64,000 bases of DNA from Salvelinus alpinus (taxonomy: Eukaryota > Chordata > Actinopteri > Salmoniformes > Salmonidae): NCBI RefSeq assembly GCF_045679555.1, contig NC_092110.1, positions 558,001-622,000 on the forward strand, written 5' to 3'. Positions 42,901-52,350 of the stretch are shown here, one piece after another; the first letter of the stretch is position 1, and each line of letters opens with the position of its first letter. The notes below the pieces were generated by a model. That model made no database searches, had not been told where the DNA came from, and worked only from the letters and a program-made list of their open reading frames with translations. The position numbers and the translations under genes are program-made.

Positions 42901-43505
42901 CAGCAGGCCAAGCCTGGCGCCGGGCAGGCTCCGTGAGGGCATCTGGAACTGGCGCAGGCTCCGGCGGGCCGACATGCTACTGCTGCCCCCCACGCAGCCC
43001 GCCGTGGGGAGAGAGTTGGACTGGCCGAAGCCACGGCTACTGCTGCTGCTGCTGCACGGAGAGAGAAATAGCACTTGGATGATCATTTTTTTAATTTATT
43101 TTTTATAAATAAAAGGAGGTAAAGCACTTTGTGACAACTGCTAGTTTAAAAGGGGCTTTATAAAACGCATTTGATTGACTGAGGAGATGGGAAAGTTGGA
43201 GAAAGCGAGGTCGCAGCGGATGCAGGGAACCCTGATCTCCGGAGTGGAGTTGTATATGTGTCAAGAACAGGGGGAGTATTGCCACTCGAGAACAGGCTCT
43301 GTAGCTACATTATTTGACCTTTTAAACATTTCGCCGAGGAAGTCGTTGAGTACAAATTGGTGGTGGTGATAATAATAAGTGTTGGTAATAAAAAGTGACG
43401 CTGAAAACATACACAAACATCCAGAATGGCTAGAGAGGAAAAAAATAACTCAGACGTGGGTGAGACAGAACAGATGGTGTCAAGAGCAGGAGGAGAGGTT
43501 AGTAC

Positions 43506-43541
<36 letters not shown>

Positions 43542-45803
43542 ATATATATATCATTATACAGTGGCAAGAAAAAGTACGTGAACCCTTTGGAATTACCTGG
43601 ATTCCTGCATCAATCAAAGTCACAACAATAGACAAACACAGTCTGCTTAAACTAATAACACACAAACAATCCTACGTTTTCATGACTGTATTGAACACAC
43701 CGTGTAAACATTCACAGTGCAGGCTGGGAAAAGTATGTGAATCCTTGGATTTATAACCGGTTGACCCTCCTTTGGCAGCAATAACCTTTTTTGAACAATT
43801 CCTCTTTACAAAACTGTTTCAACCACTCTCAAGGTCATGCCACAGAATCTCAAATCGGGTTTAGGTCAGGACTCTGACTGGGCCACTCCAGAAGGCATAT
43901 TTTCTTATTTTGAATCCATTCTTTTGTTGATTTACTTCTGTGTTTTGGGTCGTTGTCCTGTTGCATCACCCAACTTCTGTTGAGCTTCAATTGGAGGACA
44001 GAGAGCCTTACATTCTCCTGAAAAATGTCTTGATAAACTTGGGAATTCATTTTTTCCGTCGATGATAGCAAGCTGTCCAGGCCCTGAGGCAGCAAAGCAG
44101 CCCCAAACCATGATGCTCCCTCCACCATACTTTACAGTTTGGGTGAGGTTTTGATGTTGGTGTGCTGTGCCTTTTTTCTCCACACATAGTGTTGTGTGTT
44201 CCTTCCAAACAACTCAACTGTAGTTTAATCTGTCCACAGAATATTTTGTCAGTAGCGCTGTGGAACATCCAGGTGCACTTTTGCAAACTTCATACGTGCA
44301 GCAATGTATTTTTTTGACAGCAGTGGCTTCTTCCGTGGTGTCTTCCCATGAACAGCATTCTTGTTTAGTGTTTTATGTATCGTAGACTTGTCGACAGATG
44401 TTAGCATGTTTCAGAGATTTCTGTAAGTCTTTAGCTGACACTCTAGGATTTCTTAACCTCATTGAACATTCTGCGCTGTGGTCTTTCAGGCATCTTCGTA
44501 GGACAGCCACTCCTAGGGAGAGTAGCAACAGTGCTGAACTTTCTCCATTTATAGACCATTTGTCTTACCGTGGACTGATGAACATCAAGGCTTTTCGAGA
44601 TAATTCTGTAACCCTTTCCAGCTTTATGCAAGTCAACAATTCTTCTGAGATCTCTTTTGTTCAAGGCATGATTCTCACATCAGGCAATGCTTCTTGTGAA
44701 TAGAAAACTCAAATTATGTGAGTGTTTTTTAATAGGGCAGGGCGGCTCTAACCAACAACTCAAATCTCGTCTCATTGATTGAAATCCAGGTTCGGTAACT
44801 CCTGACTCCAATTAGCTTTTGGAGAAGTCATTAACCTAGGGGTTCACATACTTTTTCCAACCTACACTATGAATGTTTAAATGATGTATTCAATATAGAC
44901 AAGAAACATTTGAAAACCAATTTATGCAGAAATCCAGGTAATTCCAAAGGGTTCACATACTTTTTTTGTATATACATTACCGTTCAAAAGTGAAGATGCG
45001 ACTCCGGGATGCTGGCTTTCTAGGCAGAGTTCCTCTGTCCAGTGTCTGTGTTCTTTTGCCCATCTTAATCTTTTCTTTTTATTGGCCAGCCTGAGATATG
45101 GATTTTTCTTTGCAACTCTGCCTAGAAGGCCAGCATCCCGGAGTCGCCCCTTCACTGTTGACATTGAGACTGGTGTTTTGCGGGTACTATTTAATGAAGT
45201 TGCCAGTCTCAAACTAGACACTCTAATGTACTTGTCCTCTTGCTCAGTTGTGCACTGGGGCCTCCTACTCCTCTTTCTATTCTGGTTAGAGCAAGTTTGC
45301 GCTGTTCTGTGAAGGGAGTAGTACACAGCGTTGTACCAGATCTTCAGTTTCTTGACAATGTCTCGCATAGAATAGCCTTCATTTCTCAAAACAAGAATAG
45401 ACTGACGAGTTTCAGAAGAAAGTTTTGAGCCTGTAATCGAACCCATAAATGCTGATGCTCCAGATGCTTCTTTAAAATCAGGACGACAGTTTTCAGCTGT
45501 GCTAACATAATTGCAAAATAGTTTTCTAATGATCAATTAGCCTTTTAAAATTATAAACTTGGATTAGCTAACACACCGTGCCATTTGGAACACAGGAGTG
45601 GCGGTTGCTGATAATGGGCCTCTGTACGCCGGTGTTGATATTCCATAAAAAATCTGCTGTTTCCAGCTACAATAGTCATTTACAACATTAACAATGTATT
45701 TCTGATCAATTTGATGTTATTTTAATGGACAAAAAAACATGGTTCTCTTTCAAAAACAATGACCCCAAACTTTTGAACGGTAGTGTATGTCTATGTGTAT
45801 CCA

Positions 45804-45866
<63 letters not shown>

Positions 45867-48800
45867 GGTCTAATCTACCTCCTCTGCGCCCGGTAGCCCG
45901 CCATGTCCAGGAGAGTCTTCCTGGGGAACGAGCGGAACAGCTTCTGCACCTGCTGTTTCCATGACAACAGCCGTTTCTTCTGTGTCTCAGTGAACGCCTG
46001 AGGGAGGAGAGGGGAAAGGGAAAAGGAGAGGTTGCAGGGCCAAAGAGTAGGAGAAAGACCATGACTTCGGGTTTTGCAGTTCAGCTTTGTTCGTTTATTT
46101 TTATTTTTTATGGCCCAACTACACTAGAAATATACTGAACAAAAATATAAACGCAACATGTAGTGTTTGTCCCATGAGCTGAAATAAAATATCCCAGAAA
46201 TTTTCCATACACACAAAACGTTTATTTCTCTAAAATATGTGCACAAATGTGTTTACATCCCTGTTCGTGAGCATTTCTCCTTTGCCAAGATAATCCATCC
46301 ACCTGACAGGTGTGACATATCAAGAAGCTGATTAAACAGCATGATCATTACACAGTACAAACGACTTATAGTGACAATAAAAGGCCACTCTAAAATGTGC
46401 AGTTTTGTCACACAACACAATGCCACAGATGTCTCAAGTTGAGGGAGCATGCAATTGGCATGCTGACTACAGGAATGTACACCAGAGCTGTTGCCAGAGA
46501 TTTGAATGTTAATTTCTCTACCATACGTCGTTTTAGAGAATTTGACAGTACGTCCAACCCGGCCTCATAACCGCAGGCCATGTGTAACCATGCCAGCCCA
46601 GGACCTCCACATCCAGCTTCTTCACCTGCGGGATTGTATGAGACCAGTCACCCGGACAGCTGATGAAACTGAAGAGTATTTCTGTCTGTAATAAAGCCCT
46701 TTTGTGGAGAAAAACACATTCTGATTGTCTGGGCCTGGTGCCCAAGTGGGTGGGTCTATGCCCTCCCAGGCCCACCCATGGCTGTGCCCCTGCCCAGTCA
46801 TGTGAAATCCATAGATTAGGGCCTAATGCATTTATTTCAATTGACTGATTTCTTTATATGAACTGTAACACAGTAAAAGCGTTGAAATGGTTGCGTGTTG
46901 CGTTTACATTTTTGTTCAGTATACCTTTGTATTTTTTACATTTTCCAATATCCAGCTTTCACACTTGAGCTGATACAGAATGTAACATATGTCTAAAATA
47001 CTGTGAGGTTATGAACACACACACACAAAGGCAGAGTCAGTTTCCCCTTGAAATGTAGATGGCAACTGCTGCTCTAATGTGATACATTCACCCATTATAT
47101 AAATAAGGGTCTGAAGAACTGTATAAAGAAAAGTATTCTCTCTATCTCTCTCTGTGTGTGTGTGTGTGTGTACCTCGTGCAGAAGGCACTTGTCAATGAG
47201 CTGCAGGTAGGAGCTGATGTTCTCTTCATCTGGCCTGGACACCAGGAGCTGTGTGCAAACTGGAGAGAGAGAGGAGAGAGAAGAGAGAGAGAAGGGGGAA
47301 AGAGAGGACAAAAAAAAGAGAGAGGAGAGAGAGAGAAGAGGGTAGAAAAAGAAAGAAAAAGAGAGCGGGTGAATTAGTTTCCTCAAAGCAGGGGGATTTA
47401 AGGACACAGGGTTTGAGCAAGGAGAAACGTGGCCACACTGATTTCCATATTCCACATTTCTTCCAAAATGTCCTCTGTTTGCTCAGTACATAGCACTGAG
47501 GTGGTTAGGGAGAGGAAGGGAAGTCTATGGGAAGTCAAGATACCAAAACGCCCACATACTGGAATTAAGCAATAAGGCCCGATGGTATGGTATATGCCCA
47601 ATATACAACGGCTAAGGGCTGTCTTATTTTAGTACGTTTTTCATTAATCCGTTTGTGATAGTCAAATAAAATGTTGCATGTCCACATTCAGTTTTCAAGT
47701 TAAATCGCTTTCAGTCTCCTAATGCCCAAAAAACAAGTAAACGCAAGAAGCCTTATGAAGTTGTGTTTTGTATCATCATCATGAAACCTTTCCTTAAGTC
47801 AACACAGGCTTCCTATTAGGCAAAATTATAATATTTGGGACCATATCAATGGCGGACTAATGAAAAATATGAAAATGGTTTTGGAGTTAGATAGTGACCA
47901 CATTGTGACCCCAGGTGTTTGGTTTCTTTCTGTGCAGTCTGTCACACAAATGTGACGTGCGTGTGACAACGTTACGACAACTTAACTTCCCAATCTATGG
48001 GACTAGATCCTCTACCTTTGCCCATGACGCGGGTGAACTGGCCGGGGATGTCCCCCTCGGCGATGAGGGTAGCCCCTGTCTCCCCTTCCCCTCCTCCGGG
48101 GGCCAGGTGAGACCCCGGGGCGGCGCTGCTCTTCCCCTCAAGGCTCAACAGGGGTTGCTGTGTGGTCGAGGAGGGCAACGACTCATCGCTGGCCACCGCC
48201 TTGATGGGAGTCAGGATCATCTGGTGGAGTTCGGCAAGAGGGCCACGCAGGTTACCACCTTCCAACACGTCCTGGGAAAGGAGAGAGAAAATTAAAGGGA
48301 AAGAGAATGTGAGAATGTGATAGAGAGAGAAAAGGAAGGGGGAGGAAACAAAGAGATAGAAGGAGAGAGAAATAAGGAATGGGAGAGGAGGAGAGAAAAA
48401 GGAATGGGAGCAAGAGAGGGAAGGTCACAAAGGGGTACAGTAAAGATGAAGTGAAAGAGAGGAGAGCAGGGGAGGAGGAGGTATAGCAGAGAGAAGGGAA
48501 AAAGGAAATTAGTCAGCATGATCTATAATGAAGGTGCCTCTTTAACATCAAAAGAGACATATGGTACCAAACAGTTCCGGACCGTTACAGTAAGGGAAAC
48601 AAATACTCATAGCCCTATTCAGAGGAGGATCATTCTAGAAGTCTCCGTCAGAGTCCTTTCTATAACAGCGGCTGTCAGGCAGCGGGATATTTTGGACATG
48701 AAAGGGAGGAAGCGCTCGCCGACCTCATCAGTCATGTGATGACGAGGAAAAATAAAGCAATTGCAAAAATACACACGTTTCGCTTCTGTCCTGTCCGGTC

Positions 48801-50404
48801 TGCCTGCATCCCAAATGACATCCGATCCCCTATATAGTGCACTACTTTTGACCAACGCTCCACTAATTTTGACTCTGGTCAAAAGTAGTTCACTATAGGG
48901 AATAGGGTGCCATTTTGTATGCATCCTCTGTGTCCCCTGTCCAATACTGCTGCCGGAAGTCAAATCCATATCTGAGCCCTTAACATGAGCGGCAAGCGAG
49001 CGCATAAAAACTTGAAATACCAAGCAACAGGTGTCTTGTTTCACCCCCAAACGTGGCGCAGAAGCACATTTTAGAACGAACAGCCCCTGGTGAAAAGGTC
49101 AGGCTTGAAATTAGAAGGCCCAATAAGAGAAGACACCCCGCTGTGACCTTGACAGCCATTGTCCGAGACCCTTATAGAGACAGGGCCCAGACGTTATCTT
49201 CCTGGATAAGTGGACCCTCTTTCAGAATAGTCTAAAAAGTGTATTTTCTCTACCTGTGTCCTCTTCATCTGTACTGATCTAAGATAACTGACAGATGAGC
49301 AAGCCATCAAATGATGAGCTACCGTGGCTGTGTCTAAAAACATTACTAGCAGTCGAATCTTTGCTTCCTCCAGCCTCGTTTCCTCAATCCCTCTCGAAGA
49401 GAAATGGAAGGATCCAAGGTCTCTCACTTGGACCTCTTCCTCATGACTAGACAGCTAGTCAGGTTTTCAGACATACTGTATTGTTTTTACCTGTCAAGTC
49501 TTTTCCACTCAGCACAGACGAAGAGAGGAAAAAGAGAAAGAGCAACTGCCCAAACTTCAGTTGACCGATCCTTTAGACAGGAAGTGAAACGCTGACCCCA
49601 ATTGTCTGCCTATTTCACTCAGGCCCAATCCCAAATTGACCCCGACTGTCACAGATCTGAGAGGATTTGACAGGTGTAAGCAATACCATATTACTTATAC
49701 CTATCAAATGTTCTTAGATTTCAATAAGTGCATAGGGAGTAGTGTTCAGGGGTTGATTTGGGATTGGGCCTCACTTAGCAAGACATTGTAGAAGCTTCGT
49801 GACAACTTACTTAACCTAAGAAGTTGACAGCTTGCACCACTGACCTTCTCTAGGCAGCGCAGCATGTTCTGACGCTCTTTCAGTTTCTGGATGCTGATGA
49901 CTATCTTGTGGCGCGCCCCTTTGGTGACATTCTGCAGAAAATAAATATCATTTCACTCTTTCAACATTCCTTCACCACAAACACACACCAACGACAAGTT
50001 AAAGAAATACATAATGAAAAGGGTAATTAATCACCGTGTTCTGAATCACTTTACTTAAAGCCTCCCATAAAAAAAAAAGAACACTACTTTATAACTTGTT
50101 ATAAGCACGAATGAGCCTTTATAACATCCCGTTACAACACTTAAAATACCGATTCATGTCTATCAGCTCTTTGAGGAAGACAACAAAAGTACAGCACTAG
50201 AAACTGGAGACAGAGTTTCACTACCGTAACAATTCCTTAAAATTGCCTTTACGTTCCTAGTATGTTTCCTTAGGTATTCCTTGTTGCTACTGACCTGTGA
50301 TTCCAGCTGTTGTTCGGTCAGTAACATCATCTCGTCGTACGTCATGGTGGAGAATAGAGCCGCGTACTTGTGGAGACGGAGGCTTTTCAGCCAGGCAGGC
50401 ACAT
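30939..50404 (-). CDS. samd4a: SAMD4A / Smaug1, SAM domain to C-terminus (nine exons)
   Basis: Smaug proteins bind stem-loop recognition elements in mRNAs through their SAM domain, and recruit translational repression and CCR4-NOT deadenylation in cytoplasmic foci. Nine - strand exons (50295-50404, 49845-49931, 48016-48271, 47174-47259, 45879-45997, 42826-43051, 40612-40738, 38358-38441, 30939-30967) all have GT/AG borders and join in one frame: 373 codons plus stop after a split first codon. Order: SAM domain ([18 protein letters not shown], then the basic TKGARHKI helix), a variable linker, a helical region ([15 protein letters not shown].. [15 protein letters not shown]) that corresponds to the Smaug PHAT-like region, a Ser-rich [12 protein letters not shown] segment, [15 protein letters not shown], and the C-terminal [15 protein letters not shown] ... 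DGVDRTSTI. The N-terminal ~300 residues lie upstream of the window. Convergence with GCH1 supports SAMD4A rather than SAMD4B. Confidence 0.96.
31117..31171. repeat. palindromic repeat P, copy 2 (half)
   Basis: aaatggcaccctattcccta then catagtgcactacctttgacc. Confidence 0.6.
33683..35164 (-). mobile_element. Tc1-like transposon, family F, near full length (1.48 kb)
   Basis: The ends aaactcagcaaaaaaagaaa and tttctttttttgctgagttt are inverted repeats. Carries a - strand transposase. A second, truncated copy is at 62413-63005. Confidence 0.92.
33875..34893 (-). pseudogene. Tc1 family F transposase, lightly damaged
   Basis: Starts [20 protein letters not shown] (complement of 34893), with a helix-turn-helix ([12 protein letters not shown]). 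A frameshift region follows near 34600-34720, then [15 protein letters not shown] (first catalytic Asp), [11 protein letters not shown] (second Asp) and [15 protein letters not shown] (third acidic residue). The 160-codon DDE part is uninterrupted until a frameshift near 34020 at a run of G. This is one of the least decayed transposases in the window, but not intact. Confidence 0.87.
35782..35888. repeat. palindromic repeat P, copy 3
   Basis: ccaaatggcaccctattccc ... tagtggactataaatgtaatagggttcc; inverted ends. Confidence 0.65.
36658..36798. repeat. foldback MITE, ~140 bp
   Basis: gggctcaaatactatttgaa at the left and ttcgaatagtatatgaaccc at the right are near-perfect inverted repeats. In a SAMD4A intron. 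Confidence 0.7.
37704..38165 (+). mobile_element. Tc1-like transposon, family X, 5' part
   Basis: Begins tacactgattatacaaaaca and contains aagtgcctttgcacaaggtatgg-like and cacctaaaggacatccagcc sequence equivalent to 20358-20820. Truncated at about 38165, ~190 bp from SAMD4A exon 38358-38441. Confidence 0.82.
38358..38441 (-). CDS. samd4a: SAMD4A penultimate exon
   Basis: The 84-bp exon encodes [18 protein letters not shown] then [10 protein letters not shown]. The acceptor gttctccag abuts a 46-bp tandem repeat whose units each carry a similar ctccag. The donor is gtagga. Confidence 0.95.
38442..38815. repeat. 46-bp minisatellite at a SAMD4A acceptor
   Basis: Units beginning ctggagaac start at 38442, 38494, 38540, 38586 and 38632 (period 46 in the centre), with diverged units near 38682, 38734 and 38774. 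It touches the acceptor of exon 38358-38441. The long + strand open frames here are only the repeat. Confidence 0.92.
40612..40738 (-). CDS. samd4a: SAMD4A exon: [18 protein letters not shown] segment
   Basis: The 127-bp exon follows gtccaacag and ends before gtaaga. It encodes [31 protein letters not shown], and a Gln/Ser end with one base of the next codon. It is strongly conserved with human SAMD4A. Confidence 0.96.
41430..41830. repeat. pyrimidine-rich tract
   Basis: Long ctctct/cccct-rich stretch in a SAMD4A intron. No gene; open frames here are low-complexity. Confidence 0.7.
42826..43051 (-). CDS. samd4a: SAMD4A exon: Ser-rich / [12 protein letters not shown] segment
   Basis: The 226-bp exon encodes five Ser residues, [17 protein letters not shown], then a Ser/Arg/Leu-rich stretch ending KQGRQ. 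The acceptor sits at the start of tandem CAG triplets (gtgcag then CAGCAG..), so several adjacent AGs could serve as acceptor without changing frame. The family normally has one or two residues where this copy has the Ser run. Confidence 0.93.
43509..43540. repeat. (TG)16 microsatellite
   Basis: Perfect TG run just before the Tc1 family E copy, in a SAMD4A intron. Confidence 0.95.
43557..44970 (-). mobile_element. Tc1-like transposon, family E, copy 2
   Basis: Left end tacagtggcaagaaaaagta. The right end is a decayed version (ttcacatactttttttgtat). The transposase is on the - strand. Abuts a family C Tc1 at 44973. Confidence 0.9.
43790..44670 (-). pseudogene. Tc1 family E transposase pseudogene
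   Basis: [20 protein letters not shown] begins the N-terminal domain, continuing [15 protein letters not shown]. The middle is frameshifted (44050-44290), then [18 protein letters not shown] and [13 protein letters not shown] give the last two DDE blocks. At least three frame changes. Confidence 0.85.
44973..45790 (-). mobile_element. Tc1-like transposon, family C, copy 2, with a foldback deletion
   Basis: The ends cattaccgttcaaaagtga and caaacttttgaacggtagtg are inverted repeats. The DDE half is missing. In its place ~40 bp of transposase sequence is present inverted next to the left end (44993-45031 against 45112-45151). Confidence 0.87.
45030..45460 (-). pseudogene. Tc1 family C transposase, N-terminal half
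   Basis: [20 protein letters not shown], then [49 protein letters not shown] and [12 protein letters not shown]. It then runs into the inverted segment instead of the DDE domain. The part present has no stop. Confidence 0.87.
45806..45864. repeat. (TG)~29 microsatellite next to a SAMD4A donor
   Basis: Perfect TG run, (CA)n on the gene strand, beginning 13 nt inside the intron from the donor of exon 45879-45997. Confidence 0.95.
45879..45997 (-). CDS. samd4a: SAMD4A exon: helical (PHAT-like) region, part 2
   Basis: The 119-bp exon encodes [20 protein letters not shown] then [19 protein letters not shown] and two bases of a Ser codon. The acceptor is ctccctcag. The donor gtagat is followed 13 nt downstream by a (CA)~29 run. 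Confidence 0.95.
46131..46923 (+). mobile_element. Tc1-like transposon, family A, internally deleted (793 bp)
   Basis: Well-preserved ends tatactgaacaaaaatataa and tttacatttttgttcagtata. Most of the transposase is deleted; only N-terminal sequence (atgccacagatgtctcaag) and a 3' piece remain. In a SAMD4A intron. Confidence 0.92.
47153..47170. repeat. (TG)9 microsatellite overlapping a SAMD4A donor
   Basis: On the gene strand the donor gta runs directly into (CA)9. Confidence 0.93.
47174..47259 (-). CDS. samd4a: SAMD4A exon: helical (PHAT-like) region, part 1
   Basis: The 86-bp exon encodes [18 protein letters not shown] then [11 protein letters not shown]. The acceptor ctctccag is preceded by ~100 nt of CT-rich sequence. 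The donor is gtacac, which runs straight into a (CA)9 repeat. Confidence 0.95.
47262..47370. repeat. purine-rich tract (pyrimidine on gene strand)
   Basis: Almost pure G/A on +, forming an extended polypyrimidine tract upstream of the acceptor of exon 47174-47259. Confidence 0.85.
48016..48271 (-). CDS. samd4a: SAMD4A exon: linker after the SAM domain
   Basis: The 256-bp exon encodes [20 protein letters not shown] then TPIKA, a low-complexity Ser/Gly/Ala linker, and [12 protein letters not shown]. The ends are highly conserved in the family; the middle is lineage-specific. The acceptor is ctttcccag, preceded on the - strand by about 200 nt of almost pure pyrimidine (48280-48500). The donor is gtagag. 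Confidence 0.94.
48275..48510. repeat. purine-rich tract (pyrimidine on gene strand)
   Basis: About 230 nt of GA-rich sequence upstream of the acceptor of exon 48016-48271. The large - strand open frame here is low-complexity. Confidence 0.85.
48806..48926. repeat. palindromic repeat P, copy 4 (most complete)
   Basis: gcatcccaaatgacatccga ... aatagggtgccattttgtatgc. The arms fold on each other through tagtgcactacttttgacc and ggtcaaaagtagttcacta. Confidence 0.8.
49622..49770. mobile_element. 149-bp MITE with inverted ends
   Basis: ggcccaatcccaaattgacc and (inverted) ggttgatttgggattgggcc. The flanks tcactca / tcactta may be a decayed target duplication. In a SAMD4A intron, ~75 bp from the exon at 49845. 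Confidence 0.8.
49845..49931 (-). CDS. samd4a: SAMD4A exon: SAM domain, RNA-binding helix
   Basis: The 87-bp exon (29 codons, phase 0 at both ends) encodes [20 protein letters not shown] and ends at LRCLEK. The TKGARHKI segment is the basic, RNA-contacting end of the Smaug SAM domain. The acceptor is ttctgcag and the donor gtcagt. Confidence 0.95.
50295..50404 (-). CDS. samd4a: SAMD4A exon: SAM domain, first half
   Basis: The 110-bp exon follows gcctacag and ends before gtcagt. It encodes [17 protein letters not shown] then [16 protein letters not shown], the first helices of the SAM domain. The first codon (Asp) is split with an upstream exon not found in the window. The apparent ATG just upstream in the same frame lies in the intron and is not a start codon. 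Confidence 0.95.
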
Positions 50405-50532
50405 CTGTAGGCACACACGTCAGACAAATGTCTCAGGCACAGCTGTGGCAAGTCAATGTAATGACACTGACATGAGTGTCCTTTCTGACATTCCCTCTCA
50501 CCATTGAAACTCTCCCAGTGTCTCAGACTTAG

Positions 50533-50590
50533 CCTGCGTCCCAAATGGCATCCTATTCCCTATTTAGTGGACTACTTTGGACCTGGGCCA
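50533..50590. repeat. palindromic repeat P, copy 5 (half)
   Basis: gcgtcccaaatggcatccta and ttccctatttagtggactac; only one arm is clear. Confidence 0.55.
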
Positions 50591-50970
50591 ATAAGGATTT
50601 ATCCCTTCAACTCTTATCTTTCCAGTCAAAGCCGTGATGTAAAACACTGAGACCATGGCCCTTTTTAGACCGCCTCATGTGTCAGTCGCTAGCTAAGGAG
50701 TTCTGGTTCTGTCGTTTGCCTTGTATGTGGTGAGTGTGAATGTCAATTACCTGAGAAGTATTTCATTTTACTGCTTTAAATCACATTTCATTGTCACATC
50801 ATAATGTATTGGTAACACAGTACTTTAATGGTGTGCGTCACACCGAGCCTAAAACAGCCTTCTTTCTACTAGAAAAGGGGCAAAAACATTGACCCCAAGC
50901 AAATGGGGTCAAACCAGCTAACCTCCACTGTTAGCTGGTTGTACCAATCATGCTCGTGTTCACAACGTTT

Positions 50971-51056
50971 CGGAGTAGGAGTGCTGATACAGGATCAGTT
51001 TAGCCTTTTAGACTGTAACGAATAAGAGTATATGGATTAGATCAGCACTCCTAGTC
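50971..51056. repeat. short foldback repeat
   Basis: gtaggagtgctgatacagga at the left and gattagatcagcactcctag at the right pair as inverted repeats. Confidence 0.65.
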
Positions 51057-52069
51057 AGAGATACATTCTGAATAGGAGCCCAGATGCTTAGGACTGCTTA
51101 TGCAAACTTGTGTATATTGGTAATCGTTCAAGGTTATACGGGGTACACTAGGAACCAGATGTCACTGTATCTGTGTCCTGAGACTGTGCATGCAACAGGG
51201 TCTTATAGAAAGCCACCCTAGAAAGGCAACATCAGAGACCGATAAGACGCTCCTGTCCTGACAGTACTCTGTCGTCGCTAGTCAAGCCATATTGGAGCCC
51301 TTAACATGAGCGGTGGTGGCGCATAACAACTTAAAATACCAAGCAACGGGGGTCTTGTTTCCTATTGCCCCATTCACTCAAGTGCTTGCACAGACAAGAC
51401 AGGACTATGTTAAATAAAAACAAACACAATCATCCACAAATCACAATTAATGTGACCAATGTGTTGCTATTCCATAGGCTAAATTCAGTATTATGTCACA
51501 ACAGATGGGATGTTCATTTCAAAGAAAGGGAAGCTGGGAAAAGGGGGTGGCTTGTGAACACCTGGAAAGGAGCATGTTGCTTCCTTAAGCCGAGGACACA
51601 ATTGTGGCGGGGGCCAACCAAACCAACCAATCAAAACTTGACCCAGAAGTCACCAGTAGGGGTGTAACGGTACACGTATTCGTACCGAACTGTTAGGTAT
51701 GGGGACCTCGGTTCGGTCTGCACTGTGAACCCGAATGAATACATTAAAAAATATATATATATACACTGCTCAAAAAAATAAAGGGAACACTTAAACAACA
51801 CAATGTAACTCCAAGTCAATCACACTTCTGTGAAATCAAACTGTCCACTTAGGAAGCAACACTGATTGACAATAAATTTCACATGCTGTTGTGCAAATGG
51901 AATAGACAAAAGGTGGAAATTATAGGCAATTAGCAAGACACCCCCAATAAAGGAGTGATTCTGCAGGTGGTGACCACAGACCACTTCTCAGTTCCTATGC
52001 TTCCTGGCTGATGTTTTGGTCACTTTTGAATGCTGGAGGTGCTTTCACTCTAGTGGTAGCATGAGACGG

Positions 52070-52350
52070 AGTCTACAACCCACACAAGTGGCTCAGGTAG
52101 TGCAGCTCATCCAGGATGGCACATCAATGCGAGCTGTGGCAAGAAGGTTTGCTGTGTCTGTCAGCGTAGTGTCCAGAGCATGGAGGCGCTACCAGGAGAC
52201 AGGCCAGTACATCAGGAGATGTGGAGGAGGCCGTAGGAGGGCAACAACCCAGCAGCAGGACCGCTACCTCCGCCTTTGTGCAAGGAGGAGCACTGCCAGA
52301 GCCCTGCAAAATGACCTCCAGCAGGCCACAAATGTGCATGTGTCAGCATA
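52070..52350 (+). pseudogene. Tc1 family G transposase N-terminus in left arm
   Basis: [20 protein letters not shown], then [20 protein letters not shown] and [16 protein letters not shown]: a paired-like helix-turn-helix. It is the inverted duplicate of the right-arm copy and leads nowhere, since after 52350 the sequence is antisense transposase. Confidence 0.85.

Noticed and set aside
42839..43108. + strand 89-codon frame
   Set aside because: Antisense to a conserved SAMD4A exon.
50163..50414. Possible SAMD4A start at an ATG (complement of 50412-50414)
   Set aside because: The ATG lies in the intron before the acceptor at 50405; family members have ~300 residues before this point, so it is an internal exon.
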